A stretch of DNA of 6,492 nucleotides from JBCBJX01 sp038522735 (GTDB lineage: Bacteria; Pseudomonadota; Alphaproteobacteria; Caulobacterales; Parvularculaceae), in contig JBCBJX010000123.1 in NCBI GenBank assembly GCA_038522735.1, positions 1 to 6,492 on the forward strand. Direction: 5' to 3'. This document shows, in pieces, positions 1 through 5,653 of this stretch (position 1 is the first letter of the stretch; each line of letters starts with the position of its first letter). The notes under the pieces are model-generated. The model was given only the letters and a program-made list of their open reading frames with translations. It made no database searches and was not told the origin of the DNA. The translations under genes and the position numbers were made by a program.

Positions 1-84
1 ATAGCTGTTCACGACGGCGAACGACGCCGCGGCGACGACGATGGCGATGGCGAGCATGCCGAAGACTTTGTCGATGCTGTTCAT
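1..84 (-). CDS. N-terminus of a small membrane-anchored protein of unknown function (partial)
   Basis: The reverse strand reads from an ATG at 84 to the left edge, giving 28 residues that begin MNSIDKVFGMLAIAIVV. A short polar start (residues 1-6) is followed by a hydrophobic stretch of about residues 8-25, rich in Ala, Val and Ile, so the protein probably starts with a transmembrane helix or uncleaved signal anchor. An AGGAG Shine-Dalgarno lies 8 nt before the ATG (complement of 93-97). Nearly every codon ends in G or C, as in the neighbouring genes, which supports real coding. I do not recognise the family and the rest of the gene is outside the window. It diverges from the SDR gene, and a CtrA-like motif sits 19 bp before its start codon. 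The helix and start are inferred from sequence; no function is proposed. Confidence 0.6.
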   Translation of the reverse strand, partial: MNSIDKVFGMLAIAIVVAAASFAVVNSY

Positions 85-102
85 GGGTCCCGCTCCTGAC
101 CG

Positions 103-118
103 TTAACCCCTGTTTAAC
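103..118 (+). promoter_or_regulatory. CtrA-like binding motif TTAA-N7-TTAAC
   Basis: The 16 bases TTAACCCCTGTTTAAC match the published CtrA full-site consensus TTAA-N7-TTAAC exactly: TTAA at 103-106, seven bases, then TTAAC at 114-118. CtrA is the alphaproteobacterial cell-cycle and motility response regulator. The motif is an AT-rich island in GC-rich DNA, just upstream of the Shine-Dalgarno of the leftward gene and 125 bp before the SDR start. If the leftward promoter lies here, bound CtrA would cover its core or start site. That position fits repression or a promoter-proximal role, but neither transcription start is known. Confidence 0.5.
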
Positions 119-243
119 CAATGGCGAGCCCGGGCGAAAGTCCGCACGGGCAACACCCTGAGAAGAGTTGCGCACATGATTTGCGTTTCGCGGCGGAACC
201 GGCGATGGGGCGAAGACCCCATTTGCGAGAACGGAGCGGCGGG

Positions 244-1065
244 ATGAGCGATTATCGAGGGCGCTGGGCGCTGGTGACAGGGGCGTCCGCCGGCATTGGA
301 GCGGAATTCGCGCGGCAGCTCGCGGCGAAGGGCGCGAACCTCGTCCTCGTCGCCCGGCGCGCGGATCGCCTCACGGCCCTCGGCGACGAGCTCGCCGCCG
401 CCCATGACGTCAAATACGTGACGCGCGCCGCCGATCTCTCCGTGCGCGACGCGGCGGCGGGCGTGGTCGAGGGGCTGGCGGACGAGGGCGCCCAGCCGGA
501 CATCCTGATCAACAACGCAGGCTTCGGTCTGCCGGGCTTCTTCAACGACAACACCTGGATCGAGCAGCGGGACTTCATCGAACTGATGGTCTCCTCCTAC
601 GCCCACTTCGCGCACCTCCTCCTCCCGTCCATGCGGGCGAAGAACTGGGGGCGGATCGTCAACGTCGCCTCCCTCGCCGGTCTCGTTCCTGGCTCGGCGG
701 GGCATACGCTCTACGGCCCGTCGAAGACGTTTCTCGTTTCGTTTTCGCAATCCCTCGCGGCCGAAGCGCACGGAACGGGGATCAAGGTCTCCGCCCTCTG
801 TCCCGGCTTCACGTATTCGGAGTTCCACGACGTGAACGGCACGCGCGAGCTCGTCTCCAAAATGTCGGAGAACATGTTTCAGCAGGCGGATGAGGTCGTC
901 CGCACCTGCTTCGACGACCTGGAGCAGGATCGCACTGTCATCGTTCCGGGCGCGAACAACAAACGCATCGCGTGGCTCGTGCGCCACCTCCCGCGCGGCG
1001 TCGCTGAGGACATCACACGCAAGCAGTCGGCGCGGTTCCGGAAACGGACGGAAGGAGCCGACTGA
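244..1065 (+). CDS. Short-chain dehydrogenase/reductase (classical SDR, substrate unknown)
   Basis: This 273-residue protein is a cytosolic Rossmann-fold NAD(P)(H)-dependent oxidoreductase of the SDR superfamily. The cofactor glycine motif TGASAGIG is at residues 12-19, the NNAG structural motif at 90-93, the catalytic Ser at 143 in VASLAG, and the YxxxK pair at Tyr157 and Lys161. Arg38-Arg39 after strand beta-2 (LVLVARRADR) suggests a preference for NADP(H). Aligning backwards from the LP at 127-128, the helix-alpha4 Asn of the classical catalytic tetrad appears replaced by Met115. The CPGFTYSEFHD segment (197-206) follows the catalytic pair. The C-terminus is basic (RKQSARFRKRTE). The ATG at 244 is chosen because GGAG lies 7 nt upstream and SDRs normally start about 10 residues before the glycine motif; the open frame extends to 121 but adds no recognisable sequence. 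The physiological substrate cannot be read from the sequence. Confidence 0.93.
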   Translation: MSDYRGRWALVTGASAGIGAEFARQLAAKGANLVLVARRADRLTALGDELAAAHDVKYVTRAADLSVRDAAAGVVEGLADEGAQPDILINNAGFGLPGFFNDNTWIEQRDFIELMVSSYAHFAHLLLPSMRAKNWGRIVNVASLAGLVPGSAGHTLYGPSKTFLVSFSQSLAAEAHGTGIKVSALCPGFTYSEFHDVNGTRELVSKMSENMFQQADEVVRTCFDDLEQDRTVIVPGANNKRIAWLVRHLPRGVAEDITRKQSARFRKRTEGAD

Positions 1066-1073
1066 GGGAGCGA

Positions 1074-1087
1074 AAGTCTGCAGACTT
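1074..1087. repeat. 14-bp perfect palindrome after the SDR gene
   Basis: AAGTCTGCAGACTT is perfectly self-complementary and begins 9 nt after the SDR stop codon. As RNA it could fold as AAGTC-TGCA-GACTT, followed only by AAT rather than a run of T. It may be a weak transcription end or a protein-binding palindrome; the sequence does not decide between these. Confidence 0.45.
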
Positions 1088-1094
1088 AATCGGC

Positions 1095-1194
1095 GTCATC
1101 CCGCGGCTTGTCCGCGGGACCCAACGCCTGAAGTCGAAACCAGGACGCGCTTTCGGCTCCGGTGACGGGCCCCGCGGATGAACCGCGGGGTGAC
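1095..1194. repeat. Palindromic intergenic element with two GC-rich hairpins (REP-like)
   Basis: Two hairpins lie 52 bp apart. The first is CCCGCGG (1100-1106), loop CTTGT, CCGCGGG (1112-1118). The second is CCCCGCGG (1170-1177), loop ATGAA, CCGCGGGG (1183-1190). The left arm (1095-1122) is also an imperfect inverted copy of the right arm (1167-1194), with 5 mismatches in 28 bp, three of them in the hairpin loops, so the unit is a palindrome of palindromes. The left arm begins GTCATCCCGCGG and the right arm ends CCGCGGGGTGAC. Similar GTCATCCCGCGG units are, as I recall, scattered between genes in many alphaproteobacterial genomes. Its place between convergent genes would also suit a two-way transcription barrier, although neither hairpin is followed by a T-run. 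The genomic copy number cannot be judged from this window. Confidence 0.65.
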
Positions 1195-1230
1195 AACGCG
1201 TTGCTCAGCCCTCCAACAAAAGCGAGCCGT

Positions 1231-3531
1231 TCACCCCTCCCCCTCCGCCCACACCCGGTGGGCCTGGTCGAGATCGTAGGCGGCGACGGCGCCGAGTGTG
1301 ACAATGTCGGAGACCTTCGCGCCGAGCTGGGCGATCTGGACGGAGCGTTCGAGGCCGATGAGGAAGGGCCCGAGCACCGTCGCCGAGCCGAGTTCGGCGA
1401 GCAGTTTCGTCGAGATGGACGCAGAATGGATGCCGGGCGCGACCAGCACGTTGGCGTCGCCGGACAGCCTCGAGAAGGGAAAGGCGCGGCGGGCGTCGCG
1501 GTTGAGCGCCATGCGCGGCGTCATTTCGCCTTCGTATTCGAAGTCGACGTCGTCGCGCCCGTCGAGGAGTTTCACGGCGTTGGCGATGCGCTCTGAATGC
1601 TCCGTCCACGGATTGCCAAAGTTCGAATAGGAGACGAAACCGACCCGCGGGGTGAAGCCGAGGCGGCGGGCGGCGTGGGCGGCCTGAATGCCGATGTCGG
1701 CGAGGGTTTCTGAATCGGGGAGCTCCTCGACGTTCGTGTCGGCCATGAAGATCGTCCGCCCGCGTGCGAGCACGGCCGACATGCCGATCACGCGCTCGCC
1801 CGGCCGGTGGTCGAGGGCGAGCTTCACGTTGCCGAGGGCGACGTCGAAGTTCCGCGTGACGCCGGTCACCATGCCGTCCGCATGGCCGAGGGCGAGCATG
1901 CAGGCGCCGAAGACGTTGCGGTCGTTGTTGACGAGGCGCTGGCAGTCGCGGAACAGCATGCCTTTGCGCTGCTGGCGGCGGTAGAGATAGTCGGTATAGT
2001 CCGGGTTATAGTCGGAGACGCGGGCGTTGTGGATTTCCAGCTCCGCGTCCTTGTCGAGGCCGATGGCGGCCATGGTCTCGCGCACGGAGTCCTCGCGGCC
2101 GATGAGGATCGGCTCGCCAAGGCCTTCCTGCTTGAAGGCGTAGGCGGCGCGGATAACCGCCTCCTCCTCGCCCTCGGCGAAGACGATGCGCTTCTTCGGG
2201 TCGGCGCCGCGGCAAGCGCCCTGGATCTGCTGGAGGAACGACGCGGACGGGTCGAGGCGCTGGGCGAGCTTTGATTTATACGCGTAGAAATCGTCCATCG
2301 GCTTGCGCGCGACGCCGGTCTCGCAGGCCGCTTTTGCGACCGCTGGCGGGATGGCGGAGATGAGCCGCGGGTCGAAGGGCGTCGGGATGATGTAGCCGCG
2401 GCCGTAGGAGAGGCGCTTGCCGTAAGCGGCGGCGACTTCGTCCGGCACGTCCTCTCTGGCGAGCTTTGCGAGCGCCTGGGCGCAGGCGATCTTCATCTCC
2501 TCGTTGATGGTCCGGGCTCGGACGTCGAGGGCGCCGCGGAAGATGTAAGGGAAACCGAGAACGTTGTTGACCTGGTTCGGATAGTCGGACCGTCCCGTCG
2601 CGATGATGGCGTCGCCGCGCACCTCCTCGATCTGCTCCGGGCGGATCTCCGGCTCCGGGTTCGCCATGGCGAAGATGATCGGGTTCTTCGCCATGGACTT
2701 CACCATCTGCTGGTCGACGGCGCCGGCGACGGAGAGGCCGATGGCGACGTCCGCGCCGTCCATCGCTTCCGCGAGGGTCGTCCTGTCGGTCTCGACGGCG
2801 TGGGCGGAGCGCCACTGGTCGATCGTCCCCTCCCGTCCCGGACGGATGACGCCCTTGCGGTCGCAGACGAGGACGTTCTCGTGGGTGACGCCCATCGCCT
2901 TGATGAGGCCGACGACGGCGAGGGCGGACGACCCCGCGCCGGAGACAGCGACTTTCACGTCCTTGATGTTCTTGCCGGCGATCTCGAGGGCGTTGATGAG
3001 GCCCGCGGCGGCGATGATCGCGGTTCCGTGCTGGTCGTCGTGAAAGACCGGGATGTCCATCACGTCTTTCAGCGTTTGCTCGATGACGAAGGAATCCGGT
3101 GCCTTGATGTCTTCTAGGTTGATGCCGCCGAAGGCGGGCCCGAGATACTTCACGCAGTTGATGAATTCATCCGGGTCGGTCGTATCGACTTCGATGTCCA
3201 CCGAATCGATGTCGGCGAAGCGTTTGAAGAGGACCGACTTTCCTTCCATCACCGGCTTCGAGGCGAGGGCGCCGAGATCGCCGAGCCCCAGGATCGCCGT
3301 CCCGTTGGAGATGACGGCGACCATGTTGCCCTTCGAGGTGTAGTCGTAGGCCGTGTCCGGATCGTCGGCGATCGCCCGCACCGGCGCGGCGACGCCCGGC
3401 GAATAGGCGAGGGAGAGGTCCCGCTGCGTCGCCATCGGCTTCGTCGGCGTGATCTCCAGCTTCCCGGGCTTGCCCTCCTTGTGGAAGGCGAGCGCTTCTT
3501 CATCGGTCAGGCGGGAGCTGTCGTCGGTCAT
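1231..3531 (-). CDS. maeB: NADP-dependent malic enzyme with C-terminal phosphotransacetylase-like domain (MaeB type)
   Basis: This 766-residue protein, close to the 759 of E. coli MaeB, oxidatively decarboxylates malate to pyruvate and CO2 with NAD(P)+ in the cytosol. The N-terminal malic domain carries Tyr43 in LAYSPGVA, Lys98 in MEGKSVLF, and acidic metal ligands at Glu140-Asp141 (NLEDI) and Asp165-Asp166 (FHDDQHGT). The nucleotide-binding domain has GAGSSA at 198-203, followed by MANPEPEI and GRSDYPNQVNNVLGFPY near 289-329. From about residue 435 (FLQQIQGACRG, then KKRIVFAEGEEE) it becomes a phosphate acetyl/butyryltransferase-like domain. In this family that domain is generally regarded as regulatory, including acetyl-CoA control, rather than catalytic. 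NADP preference comes from the family, not from a residue I can prove. The ATG at 3531 precedes the normal MaeB start; its Shine-Dalgarno is poor. A TTG at 3579 would add a proline-rich stretch and is less likely. The gene converges on the SDR gene and diverges from nfuA. Confidence 0.96.
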   Translation of the reverse strand: MTDDSSRLTDEEALAFHKEGKPGKLEITPTKPMATQRDLSLAYSPGVAAPVRAIADDPDTAYDYTSKGNMVAVISNGTAILGLGDLGALASKPVMEGKSVLFKRFADIDSVDIEVDTTDPDEFINCVKYLGPAFGGINLEDIKAPDSFVIEQTLKDVMDIPVFHDDQHGTAIIAAAGLINALEIAGKNIKDVKVAVSGAGSSALAVVGLIKAMGVTHENVLVCDRKGVIRPGREGTIDQWRSAHAVETDRTTLAEAMDGADVAIGLSVAGAVDQQMVKSMAKNPIIFAMANPEPEIRPEQIEEVRGDAIIATGRSDYPNQVNNVLGFPYIFRGALDVRARTINEEMKIACAQALAKLAREDVPDEVAAAYGKRLSYGRGYIIPTPFDPRLISAIPPAVAKAACETGVARKPMDDFYAYKSKLAQRLDPSASFLQQIQGACRGADPKKRIVFAEGEEEAVIRAAYAFKQEGLGEPILIGREDSVRETMAAIGLDKDAELEIHNARVSDYNPDYTDYLYRRQQRKGMLFRDCQRLVNNDRNVFGACMLALGHADGMVTGVTRNFDVALGNVKLALDHRPGERVIGMSAVLARGRTIFMADTNVEELPDSETLADIGIQAAHAARRLGFTPRVGFVSYSNFGNPWTEHSERIANAVKLLDGRDDVDFEYEGEMTPRMALNRDARRAFPFSRLSGDANVLVAPGIHSASISTKLLAELGSATVLGPFLIGLERSVQIAQLGAKVSDIVTLGAVAAYDLDQAHRVWAEGEG

Positions 3532-3568
3532 GGGCGGTCTCGGCGGTGAGGGCGGGAGGGCGGAGAGA

Positions 3569-3589
3569 GGGTTCTGCAACCCTTATAAT
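3569..3589. promoter_or_regulatory. AT-rich putative -10 region and small hairpin upstream of maeB
   Basis: On the minus strand TATAAG (3587 to 3582) is a plausible -10 box about 50 bp before the maeB ATG; the hexamer 17 bp upstream (TTCCCG) is a weak -35. The same bases read TATAAT on the plus strand (3584-3589), but no -35 lies at the right distance for rightward transcription, so the leftward reading is preferred. Just downstream for maeB, GGGTT-N4-AACCC (3569-3582) can form a 5-bp hairpin. This is the only AT-rich patch in the divergent gap apart from the nfuA -10 candidate. Confidence 0.35.
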
Positions 3590-3646
3590 CAAGCGGTTAC
3601 GACCGGGAACCGCCCTTTGCGACTTTTGCATCGCGGCGCCCGGCCC

Positions 3647-3652
3647 TATATT
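3647..3652 (+). promoter_or_regulatory. Candidate -10 box for nfuA
   Basis: TATATT lies 43 bp before the nfuA ATG, a suitable distance for a -10 element with a short leader. Upstream, TTTTGC (3624-3629) is 17 bp away and TTGCAT (3626-3631) is 15 bp away. Both resemble a -35 only loosely, so this is a candidate rather than a clear sigma-70 promoter. Confidence 0.35.
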
Positions 3653-3689
3653 CCCGATCGAAACGCTCAAGTTTTCGACGGAGCCCGCA

Positions 3690-4271
3690 ATGTTCATCCA
3701 GACCGAAGACACGCCGAACCCGGCTTCCTTAAAATTCCTGCCAGGCGAGGCTGTGCTCGGCGCAGGCGCGTCGCCGATGGATTTCCCGACCTACGAGAGC
3801 GCGTCCGTTTCGCCTCTCGCCCGGGCGCTCTTCGCCGTCGACGGCGTCGTTTCGGTGCTGCTCGGCGCCGACTTCGTCACCGTCTCGAAAGACGAGACGG
3901 TCGAGTGGGCCCATATGAAACCCTCCGTCCTCGGCGTGATCGCGGACCATTACGCCGCCGGCCTGCCGGCGGTGGAGGCGGGCGCGGGCGACGCCAAGGG
4001 GGGCCCGTCCCTCGACGACTACGAAGGCGAGGACCGGGAGATCGTCGAACAGATCGTCGAGCTTCTCGACACCCGCGTGCGCCCGGCGGTCGCCCAGGAC
4101 GGCGGCGACATCACCTTCTCGCGGTATGTGTCGGGCGAAGGCGTCGTCTTCCTCCACATGCAGGGCGCCTGCGCCGGCTGCCCAGCCTCGACCTACACCC
4201 TGAAGCAGGGCGTCGAAAACATGCTGAAGCACTACGTGCCCGAGGTGACCCGGGTCGAGGCGGTGGTGTGA
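3690..4271 (+). CDS. nfuA: Nfu-type iron-sulfur cluster scaffold/carrier protein
   Basis: This 193-residue protein is an Fe-S carrier that binds a cluster and passes it to client apoproteins in the cytosol. The first 87 or so residues form an Nfu_N domain opening MFIQTEDTPNPASLKFLPG, very like mature mitochondrial NFU1. A linker rich in Gly, Ala and acidic residues (about 92-114) follows. The C-terminal NifU-like domain starts near 116, with RPAVAQDGGDI at 131-141 and the cluster-binding Cys161 and Cys164 in GACAGCPAS. GGAG lies 6 nt before the ATG at 3690. The open frame runs back to 3546, but those codons lack family resemblance and contain the likely promoter. It is the first gene of the rightward cluster and is separated by 95 bp from rutE. 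The symbol is used in the broad sense; E. coli NfuA has a different, degenerate A-type N-terminal domain. Confidence 0.95.
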   Translation: MFIQTEDTPNPASLKFLPGEAVLGAGASPMDFPTYESASVSPLARALFAVDGVVSVLLGADFVTVSKDETVEWAHMKPSVLGVIADHYAAGLPAVEAGAGDAKGGPSLDDYEGEDREIVEQIVELLDTRVRPAVAQDGGDITFSRYVSGEGVVFLHMQGACAGCPASTYTLKQGVENMLKHYVPEVTRVEAVV

Positions 4272-4277
4272 TGAAGG

Positions 4278-4299
4278 CCCCTCTCCCAGAGTAGAGGGG
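4278..4299 (+). terminator. Possible hairpin terminator or attenuating stem-loop after nfuA
   Basis: CCCCTCT (4278-4284), an 8-nt loop and AGAGGGG (4293-4299) form a perfect 7-bp stem beginning 6 nt after the nfuA stop. No T-run follows (the next bases are AGCCGCGG), so a classical intrinsic terminator is not shown. It could reduce read-through or stabilise the 3' end of an nfuA transcript and would partly separate nfuA from the genes downstream. Confidence 0.4.
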
Positions 4300-4366
4300 A
4301 GCCGCGGCGTTGGCCGCTCGCGAGACCTGCTGTAGCTCTCTTGCGAAATCGCAGGAGACCTCCGCC

Positions 4367-4960
4367 ATGCCCGCCGACCCCATTTCAGATGCAGCGCTCG
4401 ACACGATTTTTCGCGAGGCGCGGACGCGCAACGGCTGGGAGGCGAGGCCCGTCTCCGAGGCGCTGATGCAGGCGGTCTACGATCTGACGAAGATGGGGCC
4501 GACCTCGGCCAACTGCTCGCCAGCGCGGTTCGTGTTCGTCGTGTCTGACGAAGCGAAAAAAAAGCTCTCCTCCCACCTCCTCGGCACGAACGTCGAAAAG
4601 ACGAAGGCGGCGTCCGCCTGCGTCATCATCGGCTATGATCTGGAGTTCTACGAGAGGCTGCCGGAGCTCTTTCCGCATACGGATGCAAAAAGCTGGTTCG
4701 TCGGCAACGACGCCCTCATCGAGGAGACGGCGTTCCGCAACTCCTCCCTGCAGGGCGCCTATTTCATGATCGCCGCCCGGGCCCTCGGCCTCGATTGCGG
4801 GCCGATGTCCGGCTTCGACAAGGCGGGAGTCGATCGGGAGTTCTTCCCCGAAGGCAAGGTGAAGTCGAACTTCCTCTGCAATATCGGCTACGGCACGGAC
4901 GAAAACCTATTCCCCCGCTCGCCGCGCCTCGACTTCAACGAAGCCTGCACGGTCCTTTGA
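4367..4960 (+). CDS. rutE: RutE-like nitroreductase-family reductase (putative malonic semialdehyde reductase)
   Basis: This 197-residue protein belongs to the FMN-dependent nitroreductase superfamily and closely resembles E. coli RutE (196 residues). RutE is assigned to reducing malonic semialdehyde to 3-hydroxypropionate in the Rut uracil-degradation pathway. Shared blocks include ARTRNGW (18-24), GPTSANCSPARFVF (44-57), EFYERLPELFPH (93-104), EETAFRNSS (119-127), GLDCGPMSGFD (141-151) and KSNFLCNIGYG (164-174). The N-terminal ART-RNGW and GPTSAN segments lie where the family binds FMN phosphate. The ATG at 4367 is preferred: AGGAG sits 9 nt upstream, and the RutE length fits. A TTG at 4310 would add 19 unmatched residues. 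No other rut gene is nearby, so the substrate is uncertain and a general aldehyde or nitro reductase role is possible. Its stop overlaps the tsaB start by 4 nt. Confidence 0.9.
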   Translation: MPADPISDAALDTIFREARTRNGWEARPVSEALMQAVYDLTKMGPTSANCSPARFVFVVSDEAKKKLSSHLLGTNVEKTKAASACVIIGYDLEFYERLPELFPHTDAKSWFVGNDALIEETAFRNSSLQGAYFMIAARALGLDCGPMSGFDKAGVDREFFPEGKVKSNFLCNIGYGTDENLFPRSPRLDFNEACTVL

Positions 4961-5652
4961 GCGGGCCCGTCCTCGCGATCGACACGGCCCTCGCCCAGTG
5001 CGCCGTCTGCGTGCTGACGGGCGGTCGGGCGAACGTTATCGCCGAGCCGATGACGAAGGGGCATGCGGAGCGTCTGCCGCTGATGGTCCGCGAGGGTCTG
5101 AGCGAGGCGGGCGTCGCGGCGCGCGATCTTGAGCGCGTCGTTGCGACGACGGGCCCCGGCTCTTTCACCGGCGTGCGCGTCGGCCTCGCCTTCGCCCGCG
5201 GCCTCGGCGTTGGAACCGAAACCGCCGTGCTCGGACTGTCAAGCCTTGAAGCCCTCGCGATCTCGGCCGGGGCCGCGGCGGAAGGCGAGGCGGTCGCCGC
5301 GGTGATCGACGCAAAGCGCGGCGAGGTCTTCCTCCAGATGTTCGATGGCGAGACCGGGGCCGCTCTCGCTCCGCCGGCCGCTGTCGCAACAGATGCGGCG
5401 CCCGGATCGATCCTGCGAGAGGCGGACGGCCGCGCCGTCCGGCTCGTCGGATCGGGAACGGCGCTCGTCGCCGGCGCTCTCCGTGAGGCGGGCGCGCCCT
5501 TCGTCGAAAGCGGCGTCGAGGCGATCGACGTGCGCGCCCTCGCCGAGGCCGCCCGCGGACGAACGCCGGAGCCCGGCGGGCCGCGTGCGCTCTATGTCCG
5601 CGCGCCCGATGCGACGCCGCCGGCCCCCTCGCCCTTCGCCGCGCGCGGCTGA
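4957..5652 (+). CDS. tsaB: tRNA threonylcarbamoyladenosine biosynthesis protein TsaB
   Basis: This 231-residue ASKHA-fold protein is the TsaB subunit that pairs with TsaD, with TsaE and TsaC/Sua5, to make t6A at position 37 of ANN-decoding tRNAs in the cytosol. It begins with VLAIDTA (5-11), then GHAERLPLMV (35-44). The family signature TGPGSFTGVRVGL is at 65-77, SSLEAL at 95-100 and AVIDAKRGEVF at 115-125. The C-terminus ends with the usual ALYVRAPDA (211-219) plus a Pro/Ala-rich tail. The start is inferred as TTG at 4957, because no ATG or GTG lies between the rutE stop and the first core strand. This gives a TTGA start-stop overlap with rutE. No strong Shine-Dalgarno is visible, so reinitiation after rutE is likely. 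rimI follows after 1 nt, a common tsaB-rimI arrangement. Confidence 0.94.
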   Translation: MSGPVLAIDTALAQCAVCVLTGGRANVIAEPMTKGHAERLPLMVREGLSEAGVAARDLERVVATTGPGSFTGVRVGLAFARGLGVGTETAVLGLSSLEALAISAGAAAEGEAVAAVIDAKRGEVFLQMFDGETGAALAPPAAVATDAAPGSILREADGRAVRLVGSGTALVAGALREAGAPFVESGVEAIDVRALAEAARGRTPEPGGPRALYVRAPDATPPAPSPFAARG

Positions 5653-5653
5653 A

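Noticed and set aside
121..243. N-terminal extension of the SDR gene to an ATG at 121
   Set aside because: The 41 extra residues resemble no SDR sequence, and the ATG at 244 has a good Shine-Dalgarno and the normal distance to the glycine motif.
103..987. Long minus-strand open frame opposite the SDR gene
   Set aside because: It is antisense to a gene with full SDR motifs, is rich in Arg, Gly and Glu, and has no recognisable domain. Long antisense frames are expected in GC-rich coding DNA.
1807..2274. Plus-strand open frame within the malic enzyme gene
   Set aside because: It lies antisense to the conserved phosphotransacetylase-like domain and has a low-complexity Val/Ala/Glu composition with no motif.
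2276..2815. Overlapping minus-strand frame within maeB
   Set aside because: It is an out-of-frame shadow on the same strand as the malic enzyme, dominated by Arg, Gly and Asp.
3532..3579. Earlier TTG start for the malic enzyme
   Set aside because: It would add a proline-rich 16-residue stretch not typical of MaeB, and the TTG directly abuts the likely -10 region with no usable Shine-Dalgarno spacing.
3449..4294. Plus-strand frame overlapping nfuA and the maeB start
   Set aside because: It is a shadow of nfuA in another frame, with long arginine-rich runs, while nfuA itself carries complete family motifs.
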